DNA of 64,000 bases from Anthostomella pinea (taxonomy: Eukaryota > Ascomycota > Sordariomycetes > Xylariales > Xylariaceae). The stretch's first letter is position 1. The number at the start of each line of letters is the position of its first letter. The notes beneath the pieces were generated by a model, which had not been told where the DNA came from, ran no database searches, and saw only the letters and a program-made list of their open reading frames with translations. The translations under genes were made by a program, and so were the position numbers. The stretch spans positions 3,968,001-4,032,000 of the forward strand of contig CAUWAG010000018.1 in the NCBI GenBank assembly GCA_963556695.1. The letters are read 5' to 3'. Below, piece by piece: positions 45,402-56,625 of this stretch.

Positions 45402-47173
45402 TCACCTCCTGTAAACTTCCTCGACCTCTTTCTGATACAACGCCAACGTCTTCTTTCTAACAATACTTACCTTACCAGCCCTCGCAAACGGCCTCTCCGG
45501 ATTCGCAACAACCACTAATTCCCTACCAGTAACCATCGCATGCTCCGACAACAACTCATTAGCATCCTCCACCGCACCCCCAACATCCCCCAACAACTCC
45601 TCTTTCCCACCACCCTCCTCTTCCTCCTCCGGCTCCAACAACAAGCCACAACTCGTATGCCCGTCCCCAAAAACCAAACACCCCCTCAGCAGCGGATGCG
45701 CCTGCAGCAGCCTCTCCATATGCACCGGGTTCACCTTCAGCCCGTTCGCCAACACACCCCTCGTCCGCACACCACCTCAGTAGGTCCCTACTCCTGATCT
45801 CCTCCGCCCCGGGGAATAGCTCGAGGACCATGCGCGACGGTCAGGTGTATTCCGGCGCGCCCGGCGGCAGCGGTCGGCGCACGACTTCGAAGAGCGCAGG
45901 GTCGTCGGAGGTAGCGTCGAGCGCCGGGCCGATGACGGGGTGGAACTCGATGTAGGACCAGTGCGAGCGTGCCCGGGGTATCAGGAGCGGGAGCGCGGCC
46001 ACCTCAGTCGAACCAAAGATCTGCCAGAGTTTGACGCGCGGGAGGTGCGTGGTTATCCAGTCGCCGGTTGCGTCAGCGAGGGTCCTACGTTTGTGATCAG
46101 TTGTCAGGCTTGGGGTTGAAGGAAGAGGCTTGGTGGAAGTTTGGAAGGGGGGAATGGCATAGCATACCGCCTAACCAGTTCACGTGCTCGAGTTCCTGCA
46201 AGTGCTCCTGCTCCATGAGCTCCCTCCCGTATCCCATGAACACGGCATCGCACACGCTCGGCACGACAACCACCACCTGCACACGGACGCTCTTCAGAAC
46301 ATCCGCTGCCACCTCACCCCTCGGCAGCTGATCCGGCGGACCCCAAACCGTTGTGAATCGTCTGAACAGCGCCGCGGTCGAGAAATGGATCCCGCTCAGA
46401 TGGAAGAAATTCGTGCCGAGGAACACCTTGGTGACCGGCCGACACAGCGCGAACGTGCTGGCGTGCTCGCGCCCCCCTCCACGGGCGGGATCAGGGCGTC
46501 GCGGTCGGCGCGGTTGGAGAACGCGTTGGTGAAGGGGATGATCGGGCTTCGGGTCGCCGGTGCTGCTGGATGTGTGGACGATGAGCACGATGTCGTTCCT
46601 GGCTTGCCAGAAGGTCTTGGTGTAGGGGTAGTGTGGTGTTGGTGTTGGGGTGAGCAGCATCTCATCCAGTGGGGGCAGAGCTACGGTCCGCAGGCTTGGA
46701 ACAGCTTGCGCGAGTGCGGTGGCTTGGCCGTTGAACGGGCCGGTGGAGAAGAGGGTGGTGCAGTGGGTGCTCCGGAGTAGGGAGACGGTGTTGAACAGGG
46801 CGTTGCGTGGGTTGGGGAGGAGGAGCTGCCGGCCCGATTTGAGGGCTGCGTACCACATGACCCTGTAGCGGAAGTCTTGCAGGCCGACGAAGGCTATTGT
46901 CTCAGGTGTGGTTGTGGTCTGGGGTGCGGTGGAGAGGTTTTTGGCGAGCCAGTGCGACGTGTAGTCCACGGTGCTGGCGAGTTGGGAGACGCTGAGCTCG
47001 GTGAAGTCCAGTGGGACGGTTGTGGATTCGGGTTTGGCCATCATGCCTACGATGTAGTCTGGATCCTCGGCTGCCCAGTTGTCGAGGACCTGTGGTAGCA
47101 GGCGCTCGCCATACTTGATCTGGGAACCATTTTGGGTCTCAGAAGTGGAATTTCCGTTGACAGACGAAGCCAT
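45402..47173 (-). pseudogene. NRPS-like adenylate-forming enzyme, decayed
   Basis: Resembles the adenylation domain of fungal NRPS-like carboxylic acid reductases. The start MASSVNGNSTSETQNGSQIKYG is followed by GERLLPQVLDNWAAEDPDY and LLLPNPRNALFNTVSLLRST. The ATP-binding motif reads HTSSSTGDPKP, with Ser in place of the second Gly. Right after it the protein-like continuation PIIPFTNAFSNRADRDALIPP is in another frame, and the frame returns at REHASTFALCR: a +1/-1 pair within about 85 bp. Past an intron near 46167-46085, KLWQIFGSTEVAALPLL is clear, but a TGA at 45843-45841 (in the stretch PEYT-stop-PSRMVLELF) interrupts it, and the segment between RDLLRW and VLANGLKVNPVHME is shortened with a frame change. 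The frame ends after the adenylation domain; no carrier or reductase domain remains. Confidence 0.8.
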
Positions 47174-49829
47174 TGTGGCGAAATCACAGTGATATTTCAA
47201 ATAGGTATACAAAAAAACGGATTGATATCCTGAAAGCAGAGGAAAAAGGTAAGACAACAAGGAAAGGAAAGGATGTTTTGCTCTTTATAAATACACCATC
47301 GACGGTTGATACACAGTAAGAACTTGGCCGCTTTCTTATAAGCAACAGACTGGCGGGTAAGCATCGAAGGGTTGACGAAAGTTGCGGCGAAGAAGCCATG
47401 CGTCCTGTGCATAATAGGATGCCCTCATGTATGGATGGACTTGATAGAATTGGAAGAAAGTTGGCAATTTGCAAAACGAGCGCGACGGCTAAGGTGCAGC
47501 AGAAGGGGGGATTTGAGCGGGCCGAGTCGAGAGCTGAGCGACCTAGATTTCAGGCAGTGAGACCGACACTGAAAGAGAGTGCGCCTCGCAGGCCAGAAGT
47601 CTGGTGGCATGTCATAAACGAGAGATTTTCGCCATGAGACACATTAGGTATGTAGATGAGCTAGAAGTCTGAAACGGCCTGAACGTCGTGTATGGGGAGT
47701 GGAATGGACGGTAGCCTGCAAGGAAACCATCCACGGAGCCACTTGTGATCCCCCGCTCCCCTTTTTCCATCCTCGTCGAGTACAGGAAGCAGTTGCAGGC
47801 GTGAATCGCAACTGCTATAGCTTCGGCGTAAGTAAGATCCGTGCCGTCCTCATGGGTCGGGACCCTTCCCGTGCCCGACTCCGCGAACCCGTCCCTTTGA
47901 TATCCTATCCTCGGTTTGGCACGGGCGAGGGCACAGACGGCGTGGACAGCAGAAAAGCCAAAAGGCGTCACATCTACCACCCGCACGGTGAGCTGGCGCC
48001 TGCTTCAGGCATCCTGGATGACCCCAGCCATATCGGTACTCCCTCCCCTGGGCCAACTCGAACGGCTCCCAGCTATGCGGTCGTATCGGTCCATGGCGAT
48101 CGGCGTGCGAGTAGGTCGTCGGTACTCTGGTAGGTTTGGTTGTCCTTCTTCACGCATAAGTCTTTGGGTGAGCGCTGCCGCCCTGTACCAGGGGAAGTCC
48201 TGGTGAGGCACGTCCTTCCTCCAGTGATGGTTCAACCCAACGGTCCCTCCTGTCGACCTTTCCGCACATACGTGGACCCCATTGGGCTGGCACGCAGATG
48301 ATGATGAGAAGGACGATGCTGACAACGGCGGCAATGCAGAGGCAGATGCCCAAGTCTGTGCCGAAATTGCCAGTGAAACCCATGTTTTGTTTTAGAACTG
48401 GTTGTGGGAAGTTGAAGACTTGTGACGCTGATAGAGTGAGTGGTGAGGGGTGCCTGATGGTATGCTACGGAAGGGTTCGATGGATTTCGGGGAGCTCAGG
48501 GATGCTTTTCCAGCAACATGTGTGAGTGCAAATCATGCTCGTTCAAAGTTTGAGTGGTGATGAATCACCCTTATTCTGTCTGCAAGGTGATAGACGATGT
48601 TGACGGGCAGGGATTGGGGTCCTGGGTGGTTGCTACAAGCCGCATGTGCCGCTCTTCTTTAGCTCACCCAAGCAAACAACAAGCAGTTGGAAGCCCTCGT
48701 CATTGTCGACAACTGGGGTCGACTGCCGTTCTAGTCAGCCCTACCATGTCAGACATAATATGCCGGTACTACCGCCCGTTAGTGAGTGCGATGTGTGCAG
48801 GGGCCAGGGGAGTACCAACGTCGACGACAACCTCCATAACAGCCGCAACATGAAGCTCTGGTGATGAGCTGGCACATCTCTGCACTTGACCAAAATGCTG
48901 CTCCATACCAAATGCGATGCTTGGTTGGTTGTTGTTTCAACATCACCTATGGGTTGTTGTGCCGACGAAAGGCACAAGGCGCGGAGGGTTCGGCGCTCCA
49001 AGATAGTCTCCCGCTCGCGCAGGCACTTCCATGCGTGAGAACTCATCGCATTGGACTACACCCGGGCCAGTCGGAGAAGGTGGATTTTCTTCCAAGAGCT
49101 TGTAACAGTAAGTAAACATCAGCAATCCACGTTGTCGTCTCCATTCGAGAATAGAGATTGAGGCACCGCAGTGGACCTTTGCACGGTGTCGCTGTTGAAA
49201 CCACATTGGGCTTTTACTTGAGAAATTACCTAGACGCGATGCCATGACGAGACGAAAGCATCCAAGGATTTCAGCTGGTCATCGAGGACTAGTGCTGGGT
49301 GTGAGCGGTGCGTGAGACGGCTGGCTGTGGTTCTTCATGTTGCTGGATGATGTTCCAGAGCAGTAACATAGACCGAAGATATCCTCGCGAGCATCACAGA
49401 ACTTGCTATCCTCCTAGTCGAAGATTTCATCAGCAAGAGGTTGAAGTCTCGGAATGCGACACTGTATGTGTTGCTGGAAAAGGTGTAGTTGCACAGGAGG
49501 AACCAAGTAGCCATCCAGGTCATTGTACTACAACTCGTGACTGATGTCAAGTGCAAGTGCGATTGTCGTAACGGTACGCCTGGAAGCGACGTTTTCCAAT
49601 TGCACCGGACCTGACACATGGAATTTGGCGACGAGTCGCGTGTTGACTTGACGTCAGGTGTTGACAGCCTGAGTGACGTCATCGCCAACTGCCCCTACTG
49701 CCCTGCCTTGCTCGATCCCGAGGTCCAATACATACCACCTAAAGATCCGCCCCGGCAGGGAGGGCAGTAACTTGAGTGGACCTTTTTCAACGACATATTT
49801 GACTTGATTTCCACGAGAATAGAGCAGCT
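47174..49829. other. long intergenic region with one doubtful small frame
   Basis: About 2.7 kb. Overlapping open frames on both strands at 47600-48400 reflect GC-rich sequence; only the one at 48150-48383 has a protein-like membrane segment. Otherwise nothing is seen. Confidence 0.4.
48150..48383 (-). CDS. Possible small single-pass membrane protein
   Basis: 77-codon frame starting MGFTGNFGTDLG with a strong hydrophobic helix (ICLCIAAVVSIVLLIIICVP), then a basic segment (GKVDRRDRW). The same frame continues past its TGA with few stops, so a longer spliced gene is possible (a GTATGT donor lies just after the helix). No family recognised. Confidence 0.33.
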   Translation of the reverse strand: MGFTGNFGTDLGICLCIAAVVSIVLLIIICVPAQWGPRMCGKVDRRDRWVEPSLEEGRASPGLPLVQGGSAHPKTYA

Positions 49830-51336
49830 ATGAGCTATGCAGTCCGCGCATACTCGCAGCTGACCGCTTCAGGCGTGCGGCGATTCGCTGGCTGCAGACT
49901 GAACACCGCCTACGCCTCTCCTTGCGCGCCGTTCCAAAGGGCCCAGCGGCTACCGCGTCCGCCGTTTCGATGCATCGCGACAACACCACACGCCAGGAGG
50001 GAACTGAGCGATGAGACGGCTCGCGAAACCAACCAGAGGGACCAAGACGCCCACGAGAAACAGGTCAAAGACGGTATCGCTGATGTTACGAAAGCACAGA
50101 TCAAACGCCCCTGGCAAAGGGAGGGCGCAGATGAACCCCCTGTCAGCGACTCTCGGCGGAACGTGGACAAGACTCTGACCAAGGGTGAGTCAGACTTTAT
50201 TCTGTCATTGATCGAGGACCTTTCGGTTTGCTGATCTTGTAATAGGGAAGCTCCTCACGACCCCGACTCGCCTCCTGAAACTCATCCTACCGCTGCCGGT
50301 CGACGCCACACACGACGAGCAGGGAAACAGAGGGGAGTTCCGATCACTCACCCAAAACGAAGACATCCAGCCCCTGGCGCTCCTCATCCACCCCCAACAG
50401 CCCCTGTCCTATCTCGAGCGCCTGATCCAGGCCGAGCTCCCTCCCGTTCACGACGAAGATGGCCGCGAAAAGATGCCCAATGTATACTTCTACGCCGAGA
50501 GTTCCGAGAAGGACGCGTCGGGCGAGGAGAAGGGCAAAAAGGCACCAGGCATCGCGTCGTACTCAGGAAAGGGGCGCGAGGGCGAAGAGACGCCCGCCGA
50601 ACAGAAAGACTGGACGCGCTGGAGCAGCAGCACCGAGATCGGCGACTTCATCCGCGATGCCGCACGCGGTCGTCAGTTCGCTATCCGCATCGACGGCCAT
50701 GATACGGAGCTGCTTGTCGGGGTGCCCAGTTTCAACGACCGCACGCATTTCATGCGGATCCGTCTGCGCAGGATGTCTCGTAAGATTGAGCAGCTGTCGG
50801 AGATCAAAAAGGAGTGCGATATGATCGCCCACCGCGGCGCCCATAGAGTTGCCAAAGGCGGATTTGCTGTGCTGACGGGTTGGTGGGCGACCGTCTACTT
50901 CGTGACGTTCCATACAGATGCCGGTTGGGATCTCGTCGAGCCTGTCACGTACCTAGCTGGCCTAACTACCATAATGGGAGGTTACCTGTGGTTCCTGTTC
51001 ATTTCCCGGGACCTGAGCTACCAGGCCGCCCTGAAGATCACGGTCTCCCGACGACAACACGCACTCTACCAAGCACGGGGCTTCGAGCCGCAGAAGTGGG
51101 AGCTCCTCGTCAACGAAGCAAATGCGTTGAGGAAGGAGATCAGGATCGTGGCCGAGGAATACGACGTCGACTACGATGAGGCCAAGGACCTCGGCGGCGA
51201 GGAGGTCAAGGAGATCCTCGAGGCCGAGGAGGATAAGAAGACCAGGGGCAAATCGGACGAAGATGACGATGACAGCGATAGTTCGAAGAAAGATCGGGCG
51301 AAGCCGAAAGAGAAGAAGAAGGACAACGACTCATGA
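49830..51336 (+). CDS. mcu: Mitochondrial calcium uniporter MCU
   Basis: Pore subunit of the inner-membrane calcium channel, 481 residues. Exon 1 is 49830-50184 and exon 2 is 50246-51336 (intron GTGAGT...TAATAG). The N-terminus ([21 protein letters not shown]... [11 protein letters not shown]) is a basic, Ser-rich mitochondrial presequence. The two membrane helices are [19 protein letters not shown] and [21 protein letters not shown]. Between them is the selectivity-filter motif WDLVEPVTY at 346-354, with Asp347 and Glu350 conserved (canonical WDxxEP). A coiled-coil tail follows, ending in a very acidic-then-basic region ([16 protein letters not shown]). No regulator such as MICU is in the window. 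Confidence 0.94.
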
Positions 51337-51615
51337 TATACCCGTTCTTCTCTTGTATATCAATACAGTACATCAGCGCATAGGCATAGGCATAAGGCGA
51401 GGCGTCATTGCTGATACCATTGCGAGTGTGTTGAGCTAGACAACATCTAGAGTGTAGTAGAATAGCAATAGCATACGGAAAGGGTCGTGGGGCCCAAAAC
51501 TTGAAATTAAAGCAATTTTTCTAATCCTTTTTCAACCCCTGGGTGCTCCATCCGAGTCTACGTGATCAGATCGTCTTGCCGCCAGCAAAGCCCCGCTTGG
51601 GAGCCGCCACACGTC

Positions 51616-53308
51616 CTAGGTGGATTTCGACTTCAGCATCTGCCGCATGACGGCGATCTGCTCCAGTACGCAGGCCTTGCTGGTGCCGCCCTTGGCGGAG
51701 CGCATCTCGACACTGCGCTCGTAGTCGAAGTAGTCGGCGATGTCCTTGTCGAAGCGGGCGTCGACCGACTTGAGCTGGTCGTAGGTGAGCTCGTTCATCG
51801 GGGTGCCGGTCTGCTCGGACAGGGCGACGACACGGCCCGAGATGTGGTGCGTCTCGCGGAAGGGCACGCCCTTGCGCACGAGGTAGTCGGCGATGTCGGT
51901 GGCCAGCATGAAGGGGTCGAGGGCTGCGCGCATCTTCTCTGGTTTGATCTCGAGAGTGGCCAGCACGCCGGTGGCGATCTGGATGCTGTCGCTGACGGTC
52001 TTGACGGAGTCGAGCATGACCTCCCAGCTCTCCTGCAGGTCCTTGTTGTAGGTGCTGGGCAGGCCCTTGAGGGTGGTCATGAAGCCGCACATCTGGCCGA
52101 GGACGCGGCCGCTCTTGCCGCGCAGCAGCTCGAGGCTGTCGGGGTTCTTCTTCTGCGGCATCAGCGAGGAGCCCGTCGAGTAGGCGTCGGCCAGGCGCAC
52201 GAAGCCGAACTCGGCCGTGCTGTAGATGATCAGGTCCTCGGCCCAGCGCGACACGTGCTGCATCAGCATGGCGGCCCATTGTAGTTCTTCGGCCACGAAG
52301 TCGCGGTCCGCCACGCCGCCCATCGAGTTCCACAGCAGGCCCTCGAAGCCCAGCTCGCGCGCCATCATGTCGCGGTCGATGCCGAACGGGTTTCCGGCGA
52401 GGGCGCCGCAGCCCAGGGGGGACCGGTTGACGCGCCGCACCGTCTCGCGCAGCCGCTCTAGATCTGTCGCGAACGCCAGCCCGTACGACATGACCCAGTG
52501 GCTCCAGCGGATCGGCTGCGCCCGCTGCAGGTGCGTGTACCCCGGCATGACGTGCGCGACCTCGCGCTCGGCGCGGTCCGTCGTGATCTGGAGGAAGGTC
52601 ACGAGGTGCGCGTCGATCTTGCGCAGCTCGTCGCGCAGCCACATGCGCATGTCGCACGCCACCTGCTCGTTGCGGCTGCGGCCCGTGTGCAGCTTGCCCG
52701 CCACGTCCTTGCCGATGATCTCGCCCAGCCGGCGCTCGTTGGCGGTGTGGATGCTATGCGAGACGGGAAAGTCAGTATGTACACTCTCTCGACAATGACA
52801 TAACCCCTCCTGGTGTAAGGGGCTAATCTAGGTCAACGGCAAGGGATGGTGTTGTAGATACGTACTCCTCGTCAACGCCCGGCACGATCTTGAAGGACCC
52901 GTCCTCCCACTCCTTCATCACCTCCCGCAGGCCCGCCTCTATCTTGCTGAACTCGTCGGCGGTCAGGATGCCGCCCTTCTGGTTGGCCCGCGCGAAGGCG
53001 ATGCTGCCCAGGATGTCTTGCTTGAACAGATGCTTGTCGAAGTGGATACTCTCATTGTAAGCTACCATGAGAGGGTCGAGGCCGCCTGCCACGTAATATT
53101 AGCATGAGCAGACATATGTTGAGTGTTCATGTAGCACCACAGTGCTCCAGTTGAAGTACGATCATACCGGCTTGTTCGTGAGGTGAGGCATCTTATGAGA
53201 TTTGGATGATCTGCCCGGGGTGGTGAGGTGTGAGGCATGAATTACAGACGTACCGGTGAATCGACCTCCCCACAGCATGTTCTCTCCGGGTTTGCTGCTC
53301 AAATCCAT
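51616..53308 (-). CDS. ARG4: Argininosuccinate lyase (arginine biosynthesis)
   Basis: Splits argininosuccinate into arginine and fumarate, last step of arginine synthesis, 470 residues. Exons are 53308-53254, 53085-52866 and 52753-51616; donors are GTACGT and phases join. The start [25 protein letters not shown] spans intron 1. The active-site segments are [24 protein letters not shown] and the fumarate-lyase signature [12 protein letters not shown] (about 286-297). No mitochondrial presequence is seen. A TGACTCA site 100 bp upstream (separate entry) suggests control by the amino-acid starvation regulator Cpc1/CpcA. Confidence 0.96.
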
Positions 53309-54362
53309 GATGGATATTGGGAACTAGTATGAGATGAAAGAGATGACGATCTTCAAAAGGGATTTGTCAGATGCTTCACTGGGTTTATTTCATCAAGCTT
53401 TGCTTGTTGACTCATAAGATGGCTGCCATGTCGGGTACACCTACTAAAAGAAAATTATATCAAAGCTTCAATTGATGTATATCCTGCAGATCTGAATTGG
53501 GGCCGGACATCGCCATATCGCGGCTATGCAATAAAAGAATACGAACTCCCCTTCTGCCAGAGAGCTACAGTCACCCCTCTGATAGACTCCTGAGGGTCAG
53601 TTCTTTCTCCTTGTTTACAACAAAAACCCAGCAGCGACAGTCAAATTGAGCCATTGACGACTCAATATGATAGCCACAGAAAGTTCTACACAATTACAAC
53701 ACACTTACCTGATACATGTCTCCATACTAATGAGCTGAATGCCAAAACGCTACCGGTACGTGCCAGAGGATCAGTGCCAGCCTTCACTGCTTTTTAATTG
53801 CCGTGCGCCCATTGGGCTCCTGCAAGATGGACACCCCTAGCTATCCCACTAGATCCCGCTGTTCGAACGATGGATATTATTCATAAAGCCTCCCGATAGC
53901 ACCACCATCGTCACCACCAAGTTGGTGACAGGCTTCCAGGTTGAGAGGACCGGACTCCACAGTCTCGGGAGTCTGCTGCTGTTGCTGCTCCTGCTGTCAA
54001 ACCATCTCTTTCTGTTGGTGGGCAGCTTGCGCCGTCTGCCTGTCACCTGCAGTCCGACAGGATGACGTTCGTGATGGACGACAGCAGCGGTCAGTTGTTG
54101 TTTGCTTCTGCTGGCCTCGTCCCACACAGCGGGCTGTCCTACTGTAGGTCTGCTTTCTGTCGCTCCTTCTTACCTACCTACCTCCTGATAGTATCAGCTC
54201 CCACCGTGCACTTTGAGTGTCACTAGTGAACATTGACCCCGTTCGCCTTATTCTTCGACTACCCCGCAATCATCGCGTCTACTCCATGTATGCTTCACAA
54301 TTTGAAGCTACTGACGAGACCGTCTACTACACTTTCTATTTCCCACACAAGCTGCCAGAGCA
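53309..54362. other. divergent promoter, argininosuccinate lyase / siderophore acyltransferase
   Basis: About 1.05 kb. Besides TGACTCA it has several simple GATAG words (53581, 53668, 54186), but none of them extends to the ATCWGATAA form seen upstream of the siderophore transporter. No gene seen. Confidence 0.45.
53408..53414. promoter_or_regulatory. Cpc1/Gcn4 site TGACTCA upstream of argininosuccinate lyase
   Basis: Perfect consensus for the bZIP activator of cross-pathway (general amino acid) control, exactly 100 bp before the ATG at 53308. Arginine genes are classic targets. Occupancy is inferred. Confidence 0.6.
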
Positions 54363-55970
54363 ATGGCTCCGTCTGTGGTACATCTGCCAGATGGACAGGG
54401 CTTCACTGTGACGCCCGTTTTCTCTGGGCTGTTTTTCAAGTCCAATGAGCTCAACAAGCTCCAGACGCCGTTTCCTTCCGGATGGACCGTCGTCCTACAC
54501 AGCGAAAGCGAGGACAGTGCCGAAGACCAACTCGAAGCTCTCGCTATTAAAGACGACGCGAACGAAGGTCGTCACGGGCATAGTCATAGTCATATCCACA
54601 GATACACCACACCGACCCTCCAGAATGACACCATCTCCATCTCCTCGATATCGAGCCCATCGAGCAGCGAGTACAAACCCCACGCGAGCCCCTCTCGCCA
54701 GATAGCCTTGATGCTCTACGTCACCTTGTACTGGTACTTTCAACAACCCGAGCCGTTGCCGTACCTGGACTCGGACCGCTCGAAACATACGCCACTCGAA
54801 GCGAAGCCGCGGGCCGACTGGCGCATCAGGGTGAAGCGTGCAGGGGTATTCCACTCGAAGAATATGATTCCGAAGATGGAGAGAATGGGACTCGTCACGA
54901 CGTTTGATACCGCTGTTGGAACGAGTGTCGACGAGAACAGTCAGGGATGGGACCAGATGTTTGTTACTCGCCGCATGTTCTGGCAGATCCATAGCGGGCT
55001 CTTCCTCTTCACGCTGCAGCCGATCAAACCACACCCAGGGTCACCTGTGAGCAGTAGGCCTACTTCACCTGTTAGAAACGAGGGAAAGAAGGCATTTCAT
55101 TCCCCGGCAGCCTCCTTGGGCAGCTTGGCCGCTGATGTACCTGGAGGACCGATCCCGACTACTGTGTCCGGTGCGCCGAGTACCCCTATTGGACCATACT
55201 ATTCCTCTTCTCATCTGCCAACGTTTTACCCTCCAGCCCCCTTGCAATACACCATGACAAACAACATCCGACACCCCCTGAGGCAAAAGCCTCCGCGCAT
55301 GGGCGAGATTTTCTACTCGCGGTTTATACCTAGCGTCGGGCGATATCTGTCGTTCCGTGCGGCATCCCTCTCGCCCAAACCTGTACCTCATCTAGGACCT
55401 GTTGGACAAGGTGCTGAAGAGCATGCTCACCTGCGAACGCTGACCGACAGCGCCCTCCTTGAGACGTGGCTATCAAATCCACGAGTCACGGCCTTCTGGG
55501 GCGAATACCATCCTCATCTCATATCCGAAGCTCTTCGGTCTCGCCATTCCTTCCCGGCCATCGGGATGTGGGACGGAGTCCCGTTTGGGTATTTCGAGAT
55601 ATACTGGGTGAAAGAAGACGCGTTAGGTATGCGTATGGGTAACGATGCCCAAGACTTCGATCGGGGGTTGCATGTACTGGTTGGTGAGGAATGGGCAAGA
55701 AGAAGAGTGCCATATTGGTTGACCAGTCTCGTCCACTGGTGCTGGCAAACAGACTATCGCACGATGAATATCTACCTTGAGCCGAGAGTGGATAACCACA
55801 GGTGAGAAAGATGGCCCTTTGCAAGACCAACGGTTACTGACATTTGTCCAAGGTTCATTCAGCACCTCCAGGACGCCGGCTTCGCGAAAGAGAGACAGCT
55901 CGCGTTTCCGCACAAGCAGGCTTGGCTTTGCCGACTGAGACGAGATGCTTGGGATGGGCCAGCTTTGTGA
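54363..55970 (+). CDS. Siderophore N5-hydroxyornithine acyltransferase (SidF/SidL type)
   Basis: Transfers an acyl group to N5-hydroxyornithine in hydroxamate siderophore synthesis; 518 residues. Exon 1 is 54363-55801 and exon 2 is 55853-55970 (intron GTGAGA...CCAAG). The N-terminal part (VTPVFSGLFFKSNELNKLQTPFPSGW, LQNDTISISSISSPSSSEYKPHASPSRQIALMLYVTLYWYFQQPEP) is fungus-specific. After a Pro/Ser-rich linker comes the IucB-like GNAT domain: LSNPRVTAFWGE, SFPAIGMWDGVPFGYFEIYWVKED, RGLHVLVGEEW and LEPRVDNHRFIQHLQDAGF. The C-terminus GPAL is not a canonical peroxisomal SKL signal, which tilts the call toward the cytosolic SidL-like branch, but the branch is not settled. Confidence 0.88.
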
Positions 55971-56625
55971 GAGGGAAAACTGCGCTCGAGCGTTTGCTGA
56001 GATACCATCATCGAAAGTGACGGACGGACGTGCATGGGCATAGAAGATCTCGACTCGGAAGTCTATATCATCTCCAATGCACCATCCTACCCAGAAGAGG
56101 CTCCGATAGGAACAATGCATCGTGAGACCAGGTAATGGCATAGCATATTGTTCTACTCACGATGGAAACCCACCTTTAGTTCCATGTCCGATAATCCGTC
56201 CAATAGCTTGAGGTAGCAATCAGCCAGTGCAATCAATACATTCCCAAGCCGGGCAAGGGGGGCGTCTCACTTCTCTGGCATCTCGGGCCCGAGACCAAGC
56301 CCCACCATCCTAGGCCGGAGACCACCTTGGCCCATGACTTCATCAACGCCCATGTCGCACTCGCACTCGGACTACCTACATGTCAACATGGCCACATCCG
56401 ATTTCAAAGCGATATCATAGGACACGATGACACTTGCACCGGACATCCCAATATAATATCAGCTGTCTATCCAGCTTAGTACCTACGATCGAGTATAAAG
56501 TCAAGTCACTCACTCACCAGAAGACTGAACAAGTCGTAGTGCCTCTAGCACAGCACTCCCGTTCCGTAAAGAGTACAAGCAGACCACATATCCTCAGTCA
56601 TACTCACACACACATCTCGGCCACA
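55971..56625. other. intergenic, upstream of the NmrA-like gene
   Basis: About 650 bases. An in-frame ATG at 56434 extends the next gene's frame, but the extension is not protein-like and ends in a CA-rich leader. No other gene seen. Confidence 0.5.

Noticed and set aside
47612..48133. Long open frames on both strands (124 and 144 codons)
   Set aside because: Simultaneous open frames on both strands of GC-rich sequence, with no hydrophobic core or motif on either.
51562..52803. Long plus-strand and third-frame minus frames over argininosuccinate lyase
   Set aside because: GC-rich third positions open the other frames; the lyase frame carries all signatures.
54217..54411. 64-codon frame before the siderophore acyltransferase as an upstream ORF
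   Set aside because: It overlaps the true start, has no evidence of being in the transcript, and its composition is unremarkable.
56434..56625. Upstream extension of the NmrA-like protein
   Set aside because: The 64 extra residues are not protein-like and end in a CA-repeat leader; the fold begins at the ATG at 56626.
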